The position numbers were made by a program, and so were the translations under genes. The notes below the pieces were generated by a model that saw only the letters and a program-made list of their open reading frames with translations, was not told the origin of the DNA and ran no database searches. Shown here one piece after another: positions 21,337 to 33,129 of a DNA stretch of 64,000 nt; position 1 is the stretch's first letter; every line of letters starts with the position of its first letter. Source of the DNA: Diaporthe sp. PMI_573 (taxonomy: Eukaryota > Ascomycota > Sordariomycetes > Diaporthales > Diaporthaceae); assembly GCA_021399435.1 (NCBI GenBank), contig JAJTUP010000034.1, positions 62,001 to 126,000 on the forward strand. Direction: 5' to 3'.

Positions 21337-23062
21337 CTACGATGCTGCAGTCGCCAGCGCCTTGGCCTCACTCCATTCCTTCAGCTGCTCCTCAGCGTTC
21401 GTCCAAGCATCGTGGTGGATACAGTACGATATGGCCGCGTTGAACTCATCGACTGGGAACCGGATCCTCATCTCAGCACATCCACTTACACGCACACACG
21501 TAGAGGCTCACAGGTGGGTCACTTACTGGTCTGGGGCGGCCCTTGGCTCCCGTCCGCCTTTCGCGATCTGTGTCTTGTGTGCAGCACAATCTTGGCCGCC
21601 CGGTCCTTTCTGCACTGCTGCCAGAGCACCAGGCGTGACTGGATCCTCTCGGGCGTGGTACCGAGGGGTAATATCGCGCCGAGCGCGCACGCGTCTTCGA
21701 CGGCCTGGGCTGCGCCTTGGCCCATGTCTATTCACACACGGCATTCTTCAGTTTCGACACATCACAAACAGAGACACTCGGAGCTGAGGCGAGAGAGAGC
21801 GATGCCGCCCGAGCACGACTCACGTGGCAGGAAGGGATGCGCTGCGTCGCCGATTAGGACGGCCTTCCCCTTGATCAGGTTTGGGAGCAGCTCCATATCC
21901 AGCAAGTCCCATAACATCACGCCGTCGTCCGGAGCCGTGTCAAGAAGGCGCAGAACAGGTTCGGACCAAGACTTGAAGTGGCCTATAAGTTGCGTCTTGT
22001 TCGCACGCTGGTCATATCCGGTCACGTCTGCGCCAAGGCACTGTTTATCAGTTCGTGTCCAGAGAAACGGACTCGAGGCAATATCTCACCCTTCTTGATC
22101 TCGCCGACCTCGTCCCTCGGCACAAAGGCGACGCAGTTGACCAATTGCCCTCCCGCGCAAGGGTAAAGCACTATCCTCCGGTCCGAGCCCGTAATTTGCA
22201 CAAAATGACCCGGCTTTTCCAAGAACGTCCTTGTGACGGGGTCATTCTCGAGCACTGAAGCCGGTGTTAGCCACCTATAGCAGGCGTGCCCGCTGACCAT
22301 CATGGGGACCTCGCGGCCAGCGACGGATGCGCGAGTCCTGCTGTGGACTCCATCTGCGCAGACGACCAGGTCGCCGCCCACGCGGGTGCCGTCCGAGAGC
22401 AGGATCGTGCCCGCCTCGCAGTCAACGCTTTCGACGCCTGTGCCTGTGTGTATCCTCACTGGGACCCCTGGCCCGTCGGGGGAGGCTGCTTTCTCCTTCA
22501 GGGCTTCGTGAAGATCTGGCCTGTTGACCAACCACCAGCCCTCAAGGATGCATAATTGTCAGCCGCCCGCTGTCCGGGGGGAAACTCTGCCAAATATAGG
22601 TACGTACGGCTGGCCACTGTGCTCTCTGTTCGTCGGTGTAGGTCCAACTCTGCTCTATTTCACAGTTCATGTTTACAAATTTGAACTGCTCAGATACACA
22701 TTAGAACTGACCCTTGGTGAACCATGGGTCAACGAGCCGGATGAGCCGACTCACCCCACGATAGTCGGTCCCTTTGAAATCCTTGTCGTTCACATCTATA
22801 TGCGCCAGAGCAACGGTGCAGTTGGGTGCGACATAGACCGCGGCCCCAACCTGCCCCCGATGCAGCCTGGACTTCTCAAACACCTGTGGCATCACGGTCA
22901 GAGTCATGAATATGCACTGCGGTCGACATAAAGAGCAGAGGATTACTAAGTTTCCCTCACCTCGACATCATGCCCCTGTCGCCGAAGGGCAACGGCAGCC
23001 GTGAGTCCGCCAATGCCACCCCCTGCGACCAGCACCCTCAGAGCGTTTGCGGTAGATCCCAT
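21337..23062 (-). CDS. FAD-dependent monooxygenase (salicylate hydroxylase-like), second copy
   Basis: Predicted flavoprotein hydroxylase of 400 aa in six exons: 23062-22961, 22883-22755, 22540-22090, 22027-21824, 21727-21527, 21452-21337. Every junction is GT-AG and keeps frame; the 214-nt second intron is the least certain. Motifs in order: GGGIGG dinucleotide fold (RVLVAGGGIGGLTAAVALRR), YVAPNCTVAL, VNRPDLHEAL, the CADGVHSRTR flavin motif, VLIGDAAHPFLPHMGQGAAQ (GD motif plus helix), and a C-terminal DEFNAAISYCIHHDAW helix. It differs from the copy at 7807 in exon structure and has an intact DG motif, so the two are distant family members, not a recent duplication. Substrate unknown. It is convergent with thioredoxin and divergent from the D-amino-acid oxidase. 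Confidence 0.88.
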
Positions 23063-24415
23063 CGCCGCAAGAATGAGCCAGAACCGGAGACTCGCGGTCT
23101 TGCTGAGATGATGTGGTACGTGAAACGAGCTCTGTTGAATTTCTTTTTGAGGGAAATCACAGCAGTCGACGCCTTTCAGGGCCGCGGTGGGGGAAGTCCG
23201 TCCAGCGCCCCGTGCGGCGACCAAAGCCTATAACATGTAGACCCTGCGGTGGAACGGACGGCGCGCCTGAGCACGCTCCAACGCCCGCCTGGCCCTCGAC
23301 CCCTCTTCCCGCAGCGGGTGCCATTGTTGCTACGTTAGACTCCATCTCCAATGCAAGAGAGATGCAAGACGGCAGGCCGGATTAAGTTGGGTTTAGGGCG
23401 ACCAATAACGGCCGCCCGGACTGCGGCGCCGCTCGGCCTCAGTGGTTCGATGTACAGTTCAGCTCAACTTTCCCCCCAAGCGCCAGGAGGTTGGGCTACG
23501 TTAGGGGGTGCCACAGGATGAAAATAGGCTTTTATTTGCTTTTGCCATGACTTTAGGGCTATGCACGTCGCTCGGGTATCCGCTCAGATGCAAGCGCTCA
23601 AAAAGCCACTGACTGTGTGTCCAATCGGGACGAACAGCAGGTAGGAGGCTTGTACGAGCTTCATTTGTCAAGTTGATTAGATATCTTTAAGGCACATGAT
23701 CCGAAAAAGTCGACGCACCCGGTCAAGAGTTCACCATGTCTCGTCGACAGTGGTTCTCTTGGTTGAACGGGATGTATCTGTCCATGAGCAAGGTATTTTC
23801 ACCATGAGATATAAAGTAGTATTGTATCCTAAGAGGTAGCACATGTTGGCAAGTGATGTAACAGAAGCAAGGACCGGGAAGTCAACGTCAGAAATGACCG
23901 TACGTATCGGGTAGCATTTGTTCTGAGAGGGCTGCAGTGACCTGAGTGAGAATGAGTCGGACGCCCTAGGTGCCATCGTGCTTGACACCACCGAAGTCGC
24001 CTCGAGGGACTGCGTCTTTGACCACGGAGCTTCGGCCGGAAGATGAGGTGGACTGATCTCGCGTGTTCTCATGGTGTGCAGACGGGAGCCAAGAGATATG
24101 TTTCCCCGCGGGATCAGTTCATCGGTCGTGCAAAAAGGCGGGCCGGTGTTGATATGCCCCAGAGGTCCTGTTGCCGGTTCGAGTGCAAGCCGCCGATTTT
24201 GGCGCCGTCCGGCGATCAAAGGCTCCGCTTCCGCGAGCGGCCCGCGGTGCCGGAGCTTTTTCTGGGCCTGTTATCTGGATGCGCCGCTCGTGCGGACACG
24301 ACCACCATATCACCACCGTCATTGAGCATGTAATTCTTAATTTCGATCCAACAAGCTGGCTGCATTTCTCTGCCAGATTTCCTGTCGGTCTACTATTACC
24401 GGTATACGCTAAAAT
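23063..24415. other. Divergent intergenic region
   Basis: 1.35 kb between two divergent oxidoreductase genes, holding both promoters. Open frames on the minus strand (23731-24219 and others) have biased but unrecognisable translations and no splice logic, so I do not call a gene. A GGTTCGAGTGC element near 24176 lacks the rest of a tRNA. Confidence 0.5.
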
Positions 24416-25721
24416 ATGCCTGAAATCGTTGTCGTCGGGTAAGCAGATTGGAGAGGGCAATGATTGAGAGACGAGGGACTGACGCGGTCATGGACCAGTG
24501 CCGGGGTGGTGGGCCTCACTTCAGCTCTGCTGCTGGCTCAAGAGAAAGGGAACAATGTGACCGTTGTTGCCAAACACATGCCCGGCGACTATGACATCCA
24601 GTACACCTCCCCGTGGGCTGGAGCCAACTACTTGCCGTGAGTCCCGCCCCATGGTAGCGACTGGATAATCCGGGGCTTGTTCTCACCATTCATAGTATGT
24701 CGGCAAATGAGAATAGCCGTTGGGAGAGGAGGACATGGCCTGAAATCAAGAGACTTGCGGCAGAGGTCCCCGAGGCCGGCATACACTTCCAAAGTGAGTG
24801 CGTAGGAATAGTGTTGCCATTGGCCTATGCTGACATGTGCGTGAAGCGGCCGCCATCATGCGGAGTGCCCGAGACATAGAGGTAAGTGGAGTCGAGGAAA
24901 ATGGCACGAAAAGGGGACATGTTGCTCATCACTACCAGCCCGGTGTGTCCGCCAAAAATGGCCTTGGGGATGCCCTCTTTGACGAGAACCCATGGTACAC
25001 CAACTTCCTCCCCGACTACCGCAGGATGAAGCCCGAGGAGCTCCCATCGGGCATGGCCTACGGACACGAGTTCGGCTCCGTCTGCATAAACACGGCCATC
25101 TACCTGCCCTGGCTGGTCGGCCAGTGCCGCAAGCACGGCGTGGTCCTCAAGCGGGGGTCCCTGGCCCACATCTCCGAGGCGTCGTCGCTGGGCGCCTCCG
25201 GGAGGGCGGACATCATCGTGAACTGCACGGGCCTGATGGCGTGCAAGCTCGGGGGGGTGATGGACTCCAAGGTGACGCCGGCGAGGGGCCAGATCGTGGT
25301 GGTGAGGAACGTGAGCCCGTTCATGATCGCCACGTCCAGCACGGAGGACTCGCCGGACGAGCTGGTCTACGTCATGACCAGGGCCGCAGGCGGCGGCACG
25401 ATACTGGGCGGGACGTATCAGAAGGGGAACTGGGATCCGAACCCGGACCCGAACGTCGCTGCGAGGATCATGCAGCGGGTGGTGGACCTGTACCCGGACA
25501 TCGCTGGTGGGAAGGGGGTGAAGGGGCTGGATATCATCCGGCATGGAGTCGGGCTGAGGCCGTACCGGGAGGGTGGGGTGAGGCTGGAGAAGGAGAAGAT
25601 TGATGGGACATGGGTTGTTCATAACTACGGTCATGCAGGCTGGGGCTACCAGGGGTCTTATGGGACTGCCGAGCGGGTGGTCGAGCTGGTTGGTGAGGTC
25701 CAGGGGAGGAGCAAGCTGTAA
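24416..25721 (+). CDS. Peroxisomal D-amino-acid oxidase
   Basis: FAD enzyme that oxidises D-amino acids to 2-oxo acids, ammonia and hydrogen peroxide. Five exons: 24416-24438, 24499-24636, 24696-24793, 24847-24881, 24939-25721; product 358 aa, typical for the family. Evidence: N-terminal dinucleotide fold spanning the first splice (VVVG then AGVVGL), [11 protein letters not shown] near residue 50, a long central domain, and the C-terminal signature [13 protein letters not shown] followed by [20 protein letters not shown], the DAO flavin loop. The chain ends GRSKL, a canonical PTS1, so the enzyme should be imported into peroxisomes. Introns are 53-60 nt. Some members prefer D-aspartate; the sequence does not settle which substrate. 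Confidence 0.93.
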
Positions 25722-25745
25722 GCCGTAAGCCGTAAGCCGTAAGCT
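25718..25745 (+). repeat. GTAAGCC heptamer repeat over the stop codon
   Basis: Four consecutive 7-nt units begin inside the last codons of the D-amino-acid oxidase. Each unit contains TAA, and the 7-nt period places TAA in all three frames (25719, 25726, 25733, 25740). Confidence 0.85.
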
Positions 25746-26240
25746 GGTGCGAGGGGTAAGATCACGATTGGCAAATTAGACATAAATTCTTATGGACAAG
25801 ACCTATTGGCTGCAGGTCACAACCAGGTGTCTTAGCAGAAGTACTGCCATTCCCGAGGTCTCGATGGGACTCTCTCCCTGGAGAGGATTTGATGAAAATT
25901 CCCAAGCAAAGTAATCAGCAAGATGGCCAAGATGTTTCGTTATGCAGATACCAACCTGAAATGCATGATTTAGTAAACATTGATCGAATGAAGCATGGGC
26001 TACAACACTGAGATTGAGACTGAACGGGTTGCAGAGGAAAATAGGGATTCACTCGATAAGTGAATATCGCCAGTCTGAGGATGCGAAGAGCTTCAGCTTC
26101 CGAGCAGGGACCAGCTCTGACCCTGGGGCTGCAGTGACAGGGGTAGCTCCAAACACGTCGCCAGCAATCTGGACCACCCGTCCGTGTCAACCATTTTAAA
26201 CCCTCTCAAAAGCAATCATCATTCCTCAGAATCCGACACC
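25746..26240. other. Intergenic, ALG3 promoter
   Basis: About 500 bp between the DAO repeat and the ALG3 start codon. No gene or clear motif is seen; it must contain the DAO 3' UTR and the ALG3 promoter. Confidence 0.5.
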
Positions 26241-27667
26241 ATGGCCACCAACCGGGACCCACTATATCTGCAACTCCTTCGGTTCGCACAGGATGTTGCC
26301 ACAGGGAGGCATTGGCTGTCCAGGCTGATCCCACCTGTGCTGATTCTTCTGGACGCAGCCTTGTGTGTGCTGGTGATTGCCAGGGTGGCCTGTAAGTGAG
26401 CCGACGGGATGAAAAAGACACGCTCACATTGCTAACCTTTGACTTGTTCCAAGACACCGAAATTGACTGGACTGCCTACATGGAGCAGGTCCAGCTGTTT
26501 CTCGATGGAGAGAGGGACTACACAAAAATCGAGGGCGGCACCGGTCCCCTGGTCTACCCAGCTGCCCACGTCTGGATATACACGGGGCTGTACTACCTCA
26601 CCAACCATGGAAAGGATATCCTCCTAGCCCAGCAACTGTTTGCCGGGTTGTACTTGGTGAACCTAGCCGTGGTCATGTCCTGCTACTGGAAGGCAAAGGT
26701 AAAACTTGGTGCTGGGTCACTGAGAATGAATTTTGGCCGGCTGACCTGATGCCCACAGGCTCCTCCCTACGTCTTTCCCCTGTTGATCCTATCAAAACGC
26801 CTGCACAGCATCTTCATGCTCCGCTGCTTCAATGACTGTTTCGCAGTCTTCTTCATGTGGCTGTCCATCCTGTTCTTCCAGCACCGACAGTGGGTCGCCG
26901 GCGGTCTCATCTACAGTTTCGGCCTCGGAGTCAAGATGACCCTGCTCCTGGTGCTCCCGGTGGTTGGTATCCTCATTTTTTTCGCCAAGGGCGTGATTGG
27001 AACCATTACGTTAGGCGGATTGATGGCAGGCTTGCAGGCACAGCTTGCGGCGCCGTTCCTCGAGCACCCCGGTGCTTACTTCGGACGCGCCTTCGAGTTC
27101 TCTCGCCAATTCCTTTTCAAGTGGACCGTCAACTGGCGCTTCGTCGGCGAGGAGACCTTTCTCAGCCGGAATTTCTCGGCTTCCCTGCTCGTCTTGCACG
27201 CCTCCGTCCTCTTGACCTTTATATTCACTAGGTGGCTCCCGCCGACGGGAAGATCGCTGGGAGACGTCCTCCATGCAACACTTGTGCGACGAGACTGGCA
27301 GCCATTGTTTCAAGGATTCACGCCAAAGTACATTCTAACCACTATCCTGACTGCCAACGTAGTCGGCCTGCTCTTCGCCCGATCTCTCCATTACCAGTTC
27401 TACTCCTACCTGGCCTGGTCAACCCCCTACCTCCTCTGGCGCGGCGGCCTGCATCCCGTGCTGCAGTACCTTCTGTGGGCCCTCCAGGAGTGGGCCTGGA
27501 ATGTGTTCCCCAGCACACCACTCAGTTCGGCTGTTGTGGTGGGTGTCATGGCGATAACGGTGACGGCGGTCTGGTTTGGCACGTCGGACGATGCGGCGCG
27601 CTCAACCGTGCCTGACCCGTCCGCTGGTAAAGCTGGAGCGCCAACTCGGTCTAATCGGAAGCCCTAG
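26241..27667 (+). CDS. ALG3: Dol-P-Man:Man5GlcNAc2-PP-Dol alpha-1,3-mannosyltransferase
   Basis: ER membrane enzyme that adds the sixth mannose to the dolichol-linked oligosaccharide, the first lumenal mannosylation of N-glycan precursor assembly. Exons 26241-26391, 26454-26698 and 26759-27667; introns 62 and 60 nt; 434 aa, normal for ALG3. The family signature [12 protein letters not shown](Q)LFLDGERDY is followed by the [20 protein letters not shown] motif. Many hydrophobic segments follow (for example [20 protein letters not shown] and [20 protein letters not shown]), and near the C terminus lie [18 protein letters not shown], conserved in ALG3, and a Ser/Ala-rich tail. The ATG at 26241 is preceded by no better in-frame ATG. 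The gene is convergent with EIF1AD, about 105 bp apart. Confidence 0.95.
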
Positions 27668-27772
27668 GCCGGCTACCGAAGCGGGCAGACAGAGTTCAAG
27701 GCTCCAATGTGCTAAGACGGCGTCTTGGGGGGTAGCATGTTCATAAAGAACCACACAAGACCAATGCGGGAC

Positions 27773-28317
27773 TCAGTCCTCTCCTTCGGATTCGGAGTCT
27801 GTAGGTGGGAGACCTCTCGAGTCATCCTCGTCGTCAGGGTAAGTGTTCTTTGGGAATTCTCGGGGCCTGGAAATTAACAACAATGTCAGAGCTGATCGGT
27901 ATTCGTGATTGGAAGGCAACTGGGTGCTGGACTGCCTCGTGGGAATGCAGCGGGCGGAGCCAAAATCGAACGGGAAAAGAGTGTCGAGGGGGGTTCATAC
28001 CAGTATGGCATCTTGCGCCACTCCTTCTCGTCTCGGACCACGTTGATAATCTCCCCTTCGACTTTGTTATTCGTCTTGCGCTCCTCACTCGGCGTCAGGT
28101 CCACCACGACGAAGCCTCCTCTCTTGATCCATATCGTGTTGCGGAACCGCTGCGCGAGCTCGACCAGGGCGGTCTTGGTGTTGGGCAGGATGCACGTATA
28201 CGTGTTGTTGCCCTCGGGCTTCCCAACGCGCGCGACGAATTGGTGCTCGGTCAGCTCCTCGGGAGGCGTGGTGGACTCGGTGGCTGCTGCCAGGACGCTT
28301 CGCTTGGGACGACCCAT
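27773..28317 (-). CDS. EIF1AD-type S1/eIF1A-domain protein
   Basis: A 136-aa protein of the EIF1AD family (probable RNA-binding protein related to eIF1A, nuclear in animals). Exon 1 is 28317-28001 and exon 2 27866-27773, joined through a 134-nt intron (GTATGA..TTTCCAG). Residues about 25-100 form an OB fold: FVARVGKPEGNNTYTCILPN, then RFRNTIWIKRGGFVVVDL and VEGEIINVV. The IWIKRG(G/D)F motif separates it from true eIF1A, which has longer basic and acidic tails. Exon 2 supplies WPREFPKNTYPDDEDDSRG and an acidic end. Without splicing the frame would run on into unrelated sequence. It is convergent with ALG3 and divergent in context from the MFS gene. Confidence 0.9.
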
Positions 28318-28890
28318 CGTTGCCTTGATATGTTGTGAGCTGGTTGTTGATGAGTTGCGTGCGATCGAGCCTCGGTTTTGGTGCCCCACCAACTTTTTTC
28401 TTCGTCAATACGCTAGATGCATAAGTCGGATAATGTGGTAACATGGCGAACATGCATATACCTGCCCCACTGTTAGACTTACGCCCAACCGTCTCCCGGT
28501 TTTTGATACTTCTTCCACTAGAAGTACTTGCTGAGAACTTTACCACATTGTAAACTGATATTTGAAAGTATCTAATTACACCCCAAAACTCCGGTTACTT
28601 CCTTGTCTACGTTGTCCCTGCTCCCTCCAACGAGTATCCTGGGCGGAGCGAGAGGACTCAGGGGAGCAGGAGGCAGTAGGGTAGCAGTTGTGCAGTCTGC
28701 ATTACAAGAAACACGGTACTGTCTAAGTGCCGTTGAGCATGGCTCACCTCCGTGTCTTCTTTTGACGTGGTCTTGAATAGCTCGCACCTCCGACATACTG
28801 TTATTCCGAGCTAGACACGAGGAAGGATTGAGACCGCATCTCAAAGAGTCTTTCTTGCGTGTACTCAGCGACACCACATCTCTCATCCCG
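28318..28890. other. Intergenic, EIF1AD promoter
   Basis: A 573-bp gap between the EIF1AD start and the MFS stop. Short open frames are present but nothing is recognisable. This marks the left border of the accessory-looking island. Confidence 0.5.
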
Positions 28891-31134
28891 TCATACTTTC
28901 TCACACTCCTGAACGTCTCTTCCGCTCATGTCGACTCTCGTCTGCGTCCCGATTGCGTCCTCTGCCGAGTCAGGTTCTCCACCAGGCCCGTCAGCGCTCT
29001 TCTTGAAGCTCAACGTCTTCCACTCCATCGAAGCTGCCGTCACGAAAGCTAAGGCTGCCGCTGCTACTGCGACATATATCGCAGCCTGTACTGCATAACC
29101 GTAGGCCGCAGCAACGAACGGTACCAAACCGGCGTCCATGTGGTCAGTGTCGACACTGGATGCTCCGAGGTCTATGATCTGGGAGGCCTGAGCATCGGAT
29201 AGACGCGCGTCAAGCTTATCGTTCAGTGTTTCCAGGAAGATTGACTGCGCAATTGGTAGCGCGATGACCGTTCCCAGGCTCTGGGCGAACATGAAGAGAG
29301 AGTTGCCAGTCGGCAGGTCAGCCTCGTTCAAGACGTTTTGCATCGCTGTCAATGGCACCTGGACACTGAACCCGAAGCCGATGCTTGCTATCAATTGATC
29401 TATTCACACCTTTAGACACTGATACTGATACGAAGGGTCCAGGAGCTTGGGAGTGGGCGGCTGAGGTGTGCAGAGCTTGTGAGCGCGAGAGGATTTTGGA
29501 TTGACTTTGACTTACAACCTATGATATGTCCTACATTACTGCTGACATTGAGAGTTGATAAGAGACCCGACCCGACGGCCAGTACTGCAGCGCCAGCCAT
29601 CATGTACGGGATGTAGTATCTCGTCGTGCTCATTAGTAGACCACAAGCCACTGTCGCTAAGGAGTTCGGTATGCCCAACGCAAGGATGTACAGTCCTGAA
29701 GTGGCTGGTGGTACACCCTTTGTCGCTTGGAAGTAGAAGGGCAAATAAACAGTCAAGCAATTGATTGCCATGATGACAGACCCGCCCGCAATGCAGCCGA
29801 CTAAGTATAACGTTAGCCCTGCTACAGATCCTAAAAGTTTTGCATTATAGAACATTCCAAAACATGAAAGACGGTGATCCGTGACGGGATAAGAGTGATG
29901 CTTACAACCCACAGTACGCTGGATCAAGATTCGGATCGGAACGAGCGCTCTGTGCTCTCAAAGTCAGCCAGGGGAAAGAGAATGGACAAGAGCCGTGCGA
30001 AGTGATAGTGATGGTCAAATGAACCTTTCTTTCTGTCTCACTTGCAGGAGCAAGAACAGAACTAGTAATAGCCCGAACCCAAGCAAGGTGCCCCAGACTC
30101 TTGAGTCGCTCCATGGCAAAACTGCACCGCCCCATTGCAAAGCGAGGACAAGACAAGTCATGGAGGCAAGTATGAGGCATGTGCCAATAGGATCCAAGGA
30201 GAGGAGCTTTCCCCTCAGCGGAACGTTTGTGGTTCCTCTGACGGGCTCTTGGAAGCCGACGTATGTGAACACGAGACAGACGGCACTGATGGCTTGAGGC
30301 GCAGTGGTATTAGCACGAAGCATCCCTAATGTGCTACTAAGTCCTATCACTTTCTAGCACGTAGATCATGTTTGATGAGGGAGGGGGAGGGATTAAACTC
30401 ACGAAGATTGATCCAGAAGCAGAACCTCCAGGTCAGGCTGCTTTCAGTGAAAACACCTCCTAGCACAGGACCTACTATAGAAGCCACCATAAACATAGTA
30501 GAGATAAAAGATATGAAGAGGGGGACTTTCTGTTTAGAGACGACGTAGCCAGCTATAATCAGGCCGCCGGTGAAGACTCCAGCCGTCGAACAGCCTTGAA
30601 AAGCTCTTCCGAATATGAGGACAGCCGAATTTGGCGCAACGGCACATATGATGGAACCAATGATAAATACCACAATGCTCCAACAGAATGTCCATTTGAG
30701 GGAGAAAGATGTATACAGTCGACCGAAGGCTGGTTGAGTGGCCAGTTTGGCCAAATTGTACGACGTGGTGTACCAGGCCGCGTCTTCGAGGCTGTGAAAC
30801 TCGGTCGTGATTTTCGGTGTCGCGGTAGCTGCGTCACAGTCTTTTCAGTTTCCCGCTGCATGGAGACATATCCTCTATGTTCATAATGCCAAATGAACGT
30901 ACCAAGAATGTTAACATCCAGAGCAACGAGAAAGACCCCAGTCAGCAAAGCCACTGTAATGAGTACACGGCGCCATAGCGGCTTCTTGTCCGGGACAGTG
31001 CCTGCAGGTTGAGAACTCTCGGCGCTGGCTGCCTGATGGGCCGGATTTTCTCTATTCTCAGTCAATTCGTCGGCCCTGGAACTCGTGAGTTGCCGTTCCG
31101 GTGGGCTAATGGTGATCGTGGTGCTGCCTGCCAT
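28891..31134 (-). CDS. MFS multidrug/toxin exporter (DHA2-like, ~14 TM)
   Basis: Predicted proton-coupled plasma-membrane exporter of 587 aa. Six exons: 31134-30903, 30828-30403, 30292-30025, 29949-29906, 29800-29516, 29399-28891; every junction keeps frame. The cytosolic N terminus (about 55 residues) precedes VLITVALLTGVFLVALDVNI (TM1). Further landmarks are FGRLYTSFSLKWTFCWSIVV, the GRAFQGCSTAGVFTGGLIIA helix, FCFWINLP at a splice junction (motif WxNLP typical of DHA2), the QRTVGFGCIAGG junction and GYQLIASIGFGFSVQVPLTA. About 14 hydrophobic segments fit the DHA2 subfamily, often found near secondary-metabolite clusters, though none adjoins it here. The very short fourth exon (44 nt) and the introner-like intron after it are unusual. 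Confidence 0.88.
29801..29905 (-). other. Introner-like intron, copy 2
   Basis: Intron between exons 4 and 5 of the MFS gene, 105 nt, phase 1, GTAAGCATCA to TATACTTAG, with a GGCTAAC branch site. It aligns end to end with the intron at 8739-8842 in the flavin monooxygenase while the flanking exons do not. Splicing is required to join QRTVG to FGCIAGG in the transporter. Confidence 0.75.
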
Positions 31135-31659
31135 CTTCGGAACCCCTTTGCTTATTTTGTTCGGCAAGAATAAAGAGATATATGGCTGGGGTTTCAACTA
31201 ACTTACCCATAAAAGCAGTGTGCTTATATAGTCCCAATGCAGTCGTGTGTAAAGAGCCATTTGAAATCACTCTGGCTTGCATCGAGAACGGAAAGTGACC
31301 AAGTTTCGTGGAATCCGAGTCTGTGATTCGACGAAGCATACGACGGAATTCTGCAGTACTAGTTCGCGAGGTGGAAATCGCGTCAGCAGGCTAGACCCCT
31401 TCCAAGATACACATGACCGTATGTTCTAGGCAGGCCAACTCAGCTAACAGATATGATGGCTTAAAGGGCCGTATCCCGAGAGTGCCTGAGCACTAAAAAG
31501 TTGAGGCTGCAGAGCAGAATTAATTCCTAATCCCAACGGGATTCCGCTTGTGAAAGTCCATAAATCCTGAGGGGAGACGCCGATTCCCCTTTCTTGTAAA
31601 TGCGCACCTTAACAAGGCATCGATTTCTGTGCTTCAAATCCAATTTTAAGTGCTCTAGA

Positions 31660-32290
31660 TAAATGGTTTGTTCAGTTCTCATATGGGTTGTTCACCCGCC
31701 ATATCTCATAATCAGCACATAGTACACATTGACTAACACTACACTAATTAATTCGATAAGTCTACTTTGTACCGAAATCAGTGGATCTCATACTATCTAT
31801 TGTAATGCTCGAAGCATGTCCATACATCCCTACCTACAGTAAACTGTGGTTTGTAAAGCAATGTTCCTATGTAATACCTGTAATGCAGTCCACGCTGCCG
31901 CTTTTATGATTAGCTATGTCAGCTGTACCGTACTGGTAGCCTTGTAGGTCCTTAGACATACCTAGTAGACAAGTCTCGCGGTATTTTTTCCAACTGCCGG
32001 ACAGTGATCAGGCAGTTACATATACTATAGCCCCTGATTGAGGGGGTAGTGTAGTAATAGCAAGCTAGGCGCCTTTATATATGCTGGCCAACTATAGCTA
32101 TAATACCTAATTTGGTTTACCAAGGCTATATTTAAGGTTGGTATAATTTACTAGGAAGCTTAAATAAGAATTATATAGTTTATCTTAATGGTATTGTTGA
32201 GGCCGAGCTAGTTGTACGAAAGCCTCTAAGCGCCTTTTCCGCTATATTGCAGATTGTTTTACCCAGAGGAATACTTGTCGCTGATTTTTA
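31660..32290. repeat. AT-rich, RIP-like tract
   Basis: Dense TA/AT composition with frequent TATA and CTATAG steps, poor in CpA, bordered by normal GC. Composition suggests a mutated repeat relic; no transposase frame remains. Confidence 0.4.
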
Positions 32291-32519
32291 CCACCACTGT
32301 GCAATCTCAGTAGAGAAGGGCCTTGTCTCGGCCTGGCTGCGAGCTGCTTACATTTGCCTAGCCTACTTCCGACCCGCGTTCTTCTCGTAGTCACGATTGA
32401 GGCGTCGAATGCTCGGGTTCTTCAGCCCTAGGCAACGAGTAGCAGCTTGTTAGGATAGTTCCGGCCACTCATAAAAGGTTAAGGGGAAGCAAAGACACTA
32501 GACTAATGCGAGTTGTGGC

Positions 32520-32890
32520 TCAACCGACTCTCATATTCCTTCCACAAAACTGATGATTCTTGCGATGACCATTATGAGTGGCTGTCTTGTATGCTCCAGT
32601 GATTTGAACCTTTCCATTTTCCGTGGTAAAGCACGTGCAGACATGTGACACTTGAAAGGTCATGTTGAACGATAATTGATCACAACGAGTAAAATTGTCC
32701 TGGGCGGTCCGGAAAAGGTTACCGCCAGTCCGTCCTTTGAAGTGGATAACTCCCATCGGGGCCAAGACGGTATGATCTAGGTATAACAAGTTCTCGCAAC
32801 GGCCTGTAGCCAGCGACGTCGTGTCACAGTAATCCTGCCAATTCGTCGAAGTCAACTTGAAACGGATAACAACCGTCCTCAGCGTAAAGT
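32520..32890 (-). pseudogene. Cys-rich small-protein fragment, 5' end not found
   Basis: An open minus-strand frame of about 120 codons, read as FKLTSTNWQDYCDTTSLATG, CENLLYLDHTVLAPMGVIHF, RCDQLSFNMTFQVSHVC and ending in FCGRNMRVG. It has six cysteines and one N-glycosylation-type site, a pattern resembling small secreted Cys-rich proteins. No ATG with a signal peptide is attached; a candidate acceptor (GATTTTAG at about 32896) hints at a missing upstream exon. I do not recognise the family. It may be a functional two-exon gene or a decayed one. Confidence 0.3.
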
Positions 32891-33129
32891 GAAAAGTCCG
32901 CTAAAATCTACCAATGATTATCCTGGAGTGGTTGAAGATCTCGGTAGGTCATTTACTGAAGCGGAAAGACAATAAGTGGTGCCTTGAGATTTCTTCTTCC
33001 TCGCATAGTGTGTTGTCCAAGTACAGTATTGCTGAGTTGGTAATGAGATTTGCCCGCAATTCAGGAGCCCAGTTTTACAGGGAAATTTGGAAAATAATGT
33101 TTACAATCTCATAAGCTTTGCTATGGTAT

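Larger units (their letters stand above)
31135..33129. other. AT-rich intergenic region
   Basis: 2 kb without a confident gene. It holds the MFS promoter, an AT-rich RIP-like tract (31660-32290) and a Cys-rich frame (32520-32890, listed separately). No transposon ends or terminal repeats are obvious. Confidence 0.5.

Noticed and set aside
24170..24190. GGTTCGAGTGC resembling a tRNA B box
   Set aside because: No matching A box, acceptor stem or anticodon arm is found around it.
23731..24219. 162-codon minus-strand frame upstream of the D-amino-acid oxidase
   Set aside because: Translation is unstructured, no family is recognised, and other frames in the same stretch are equally long.
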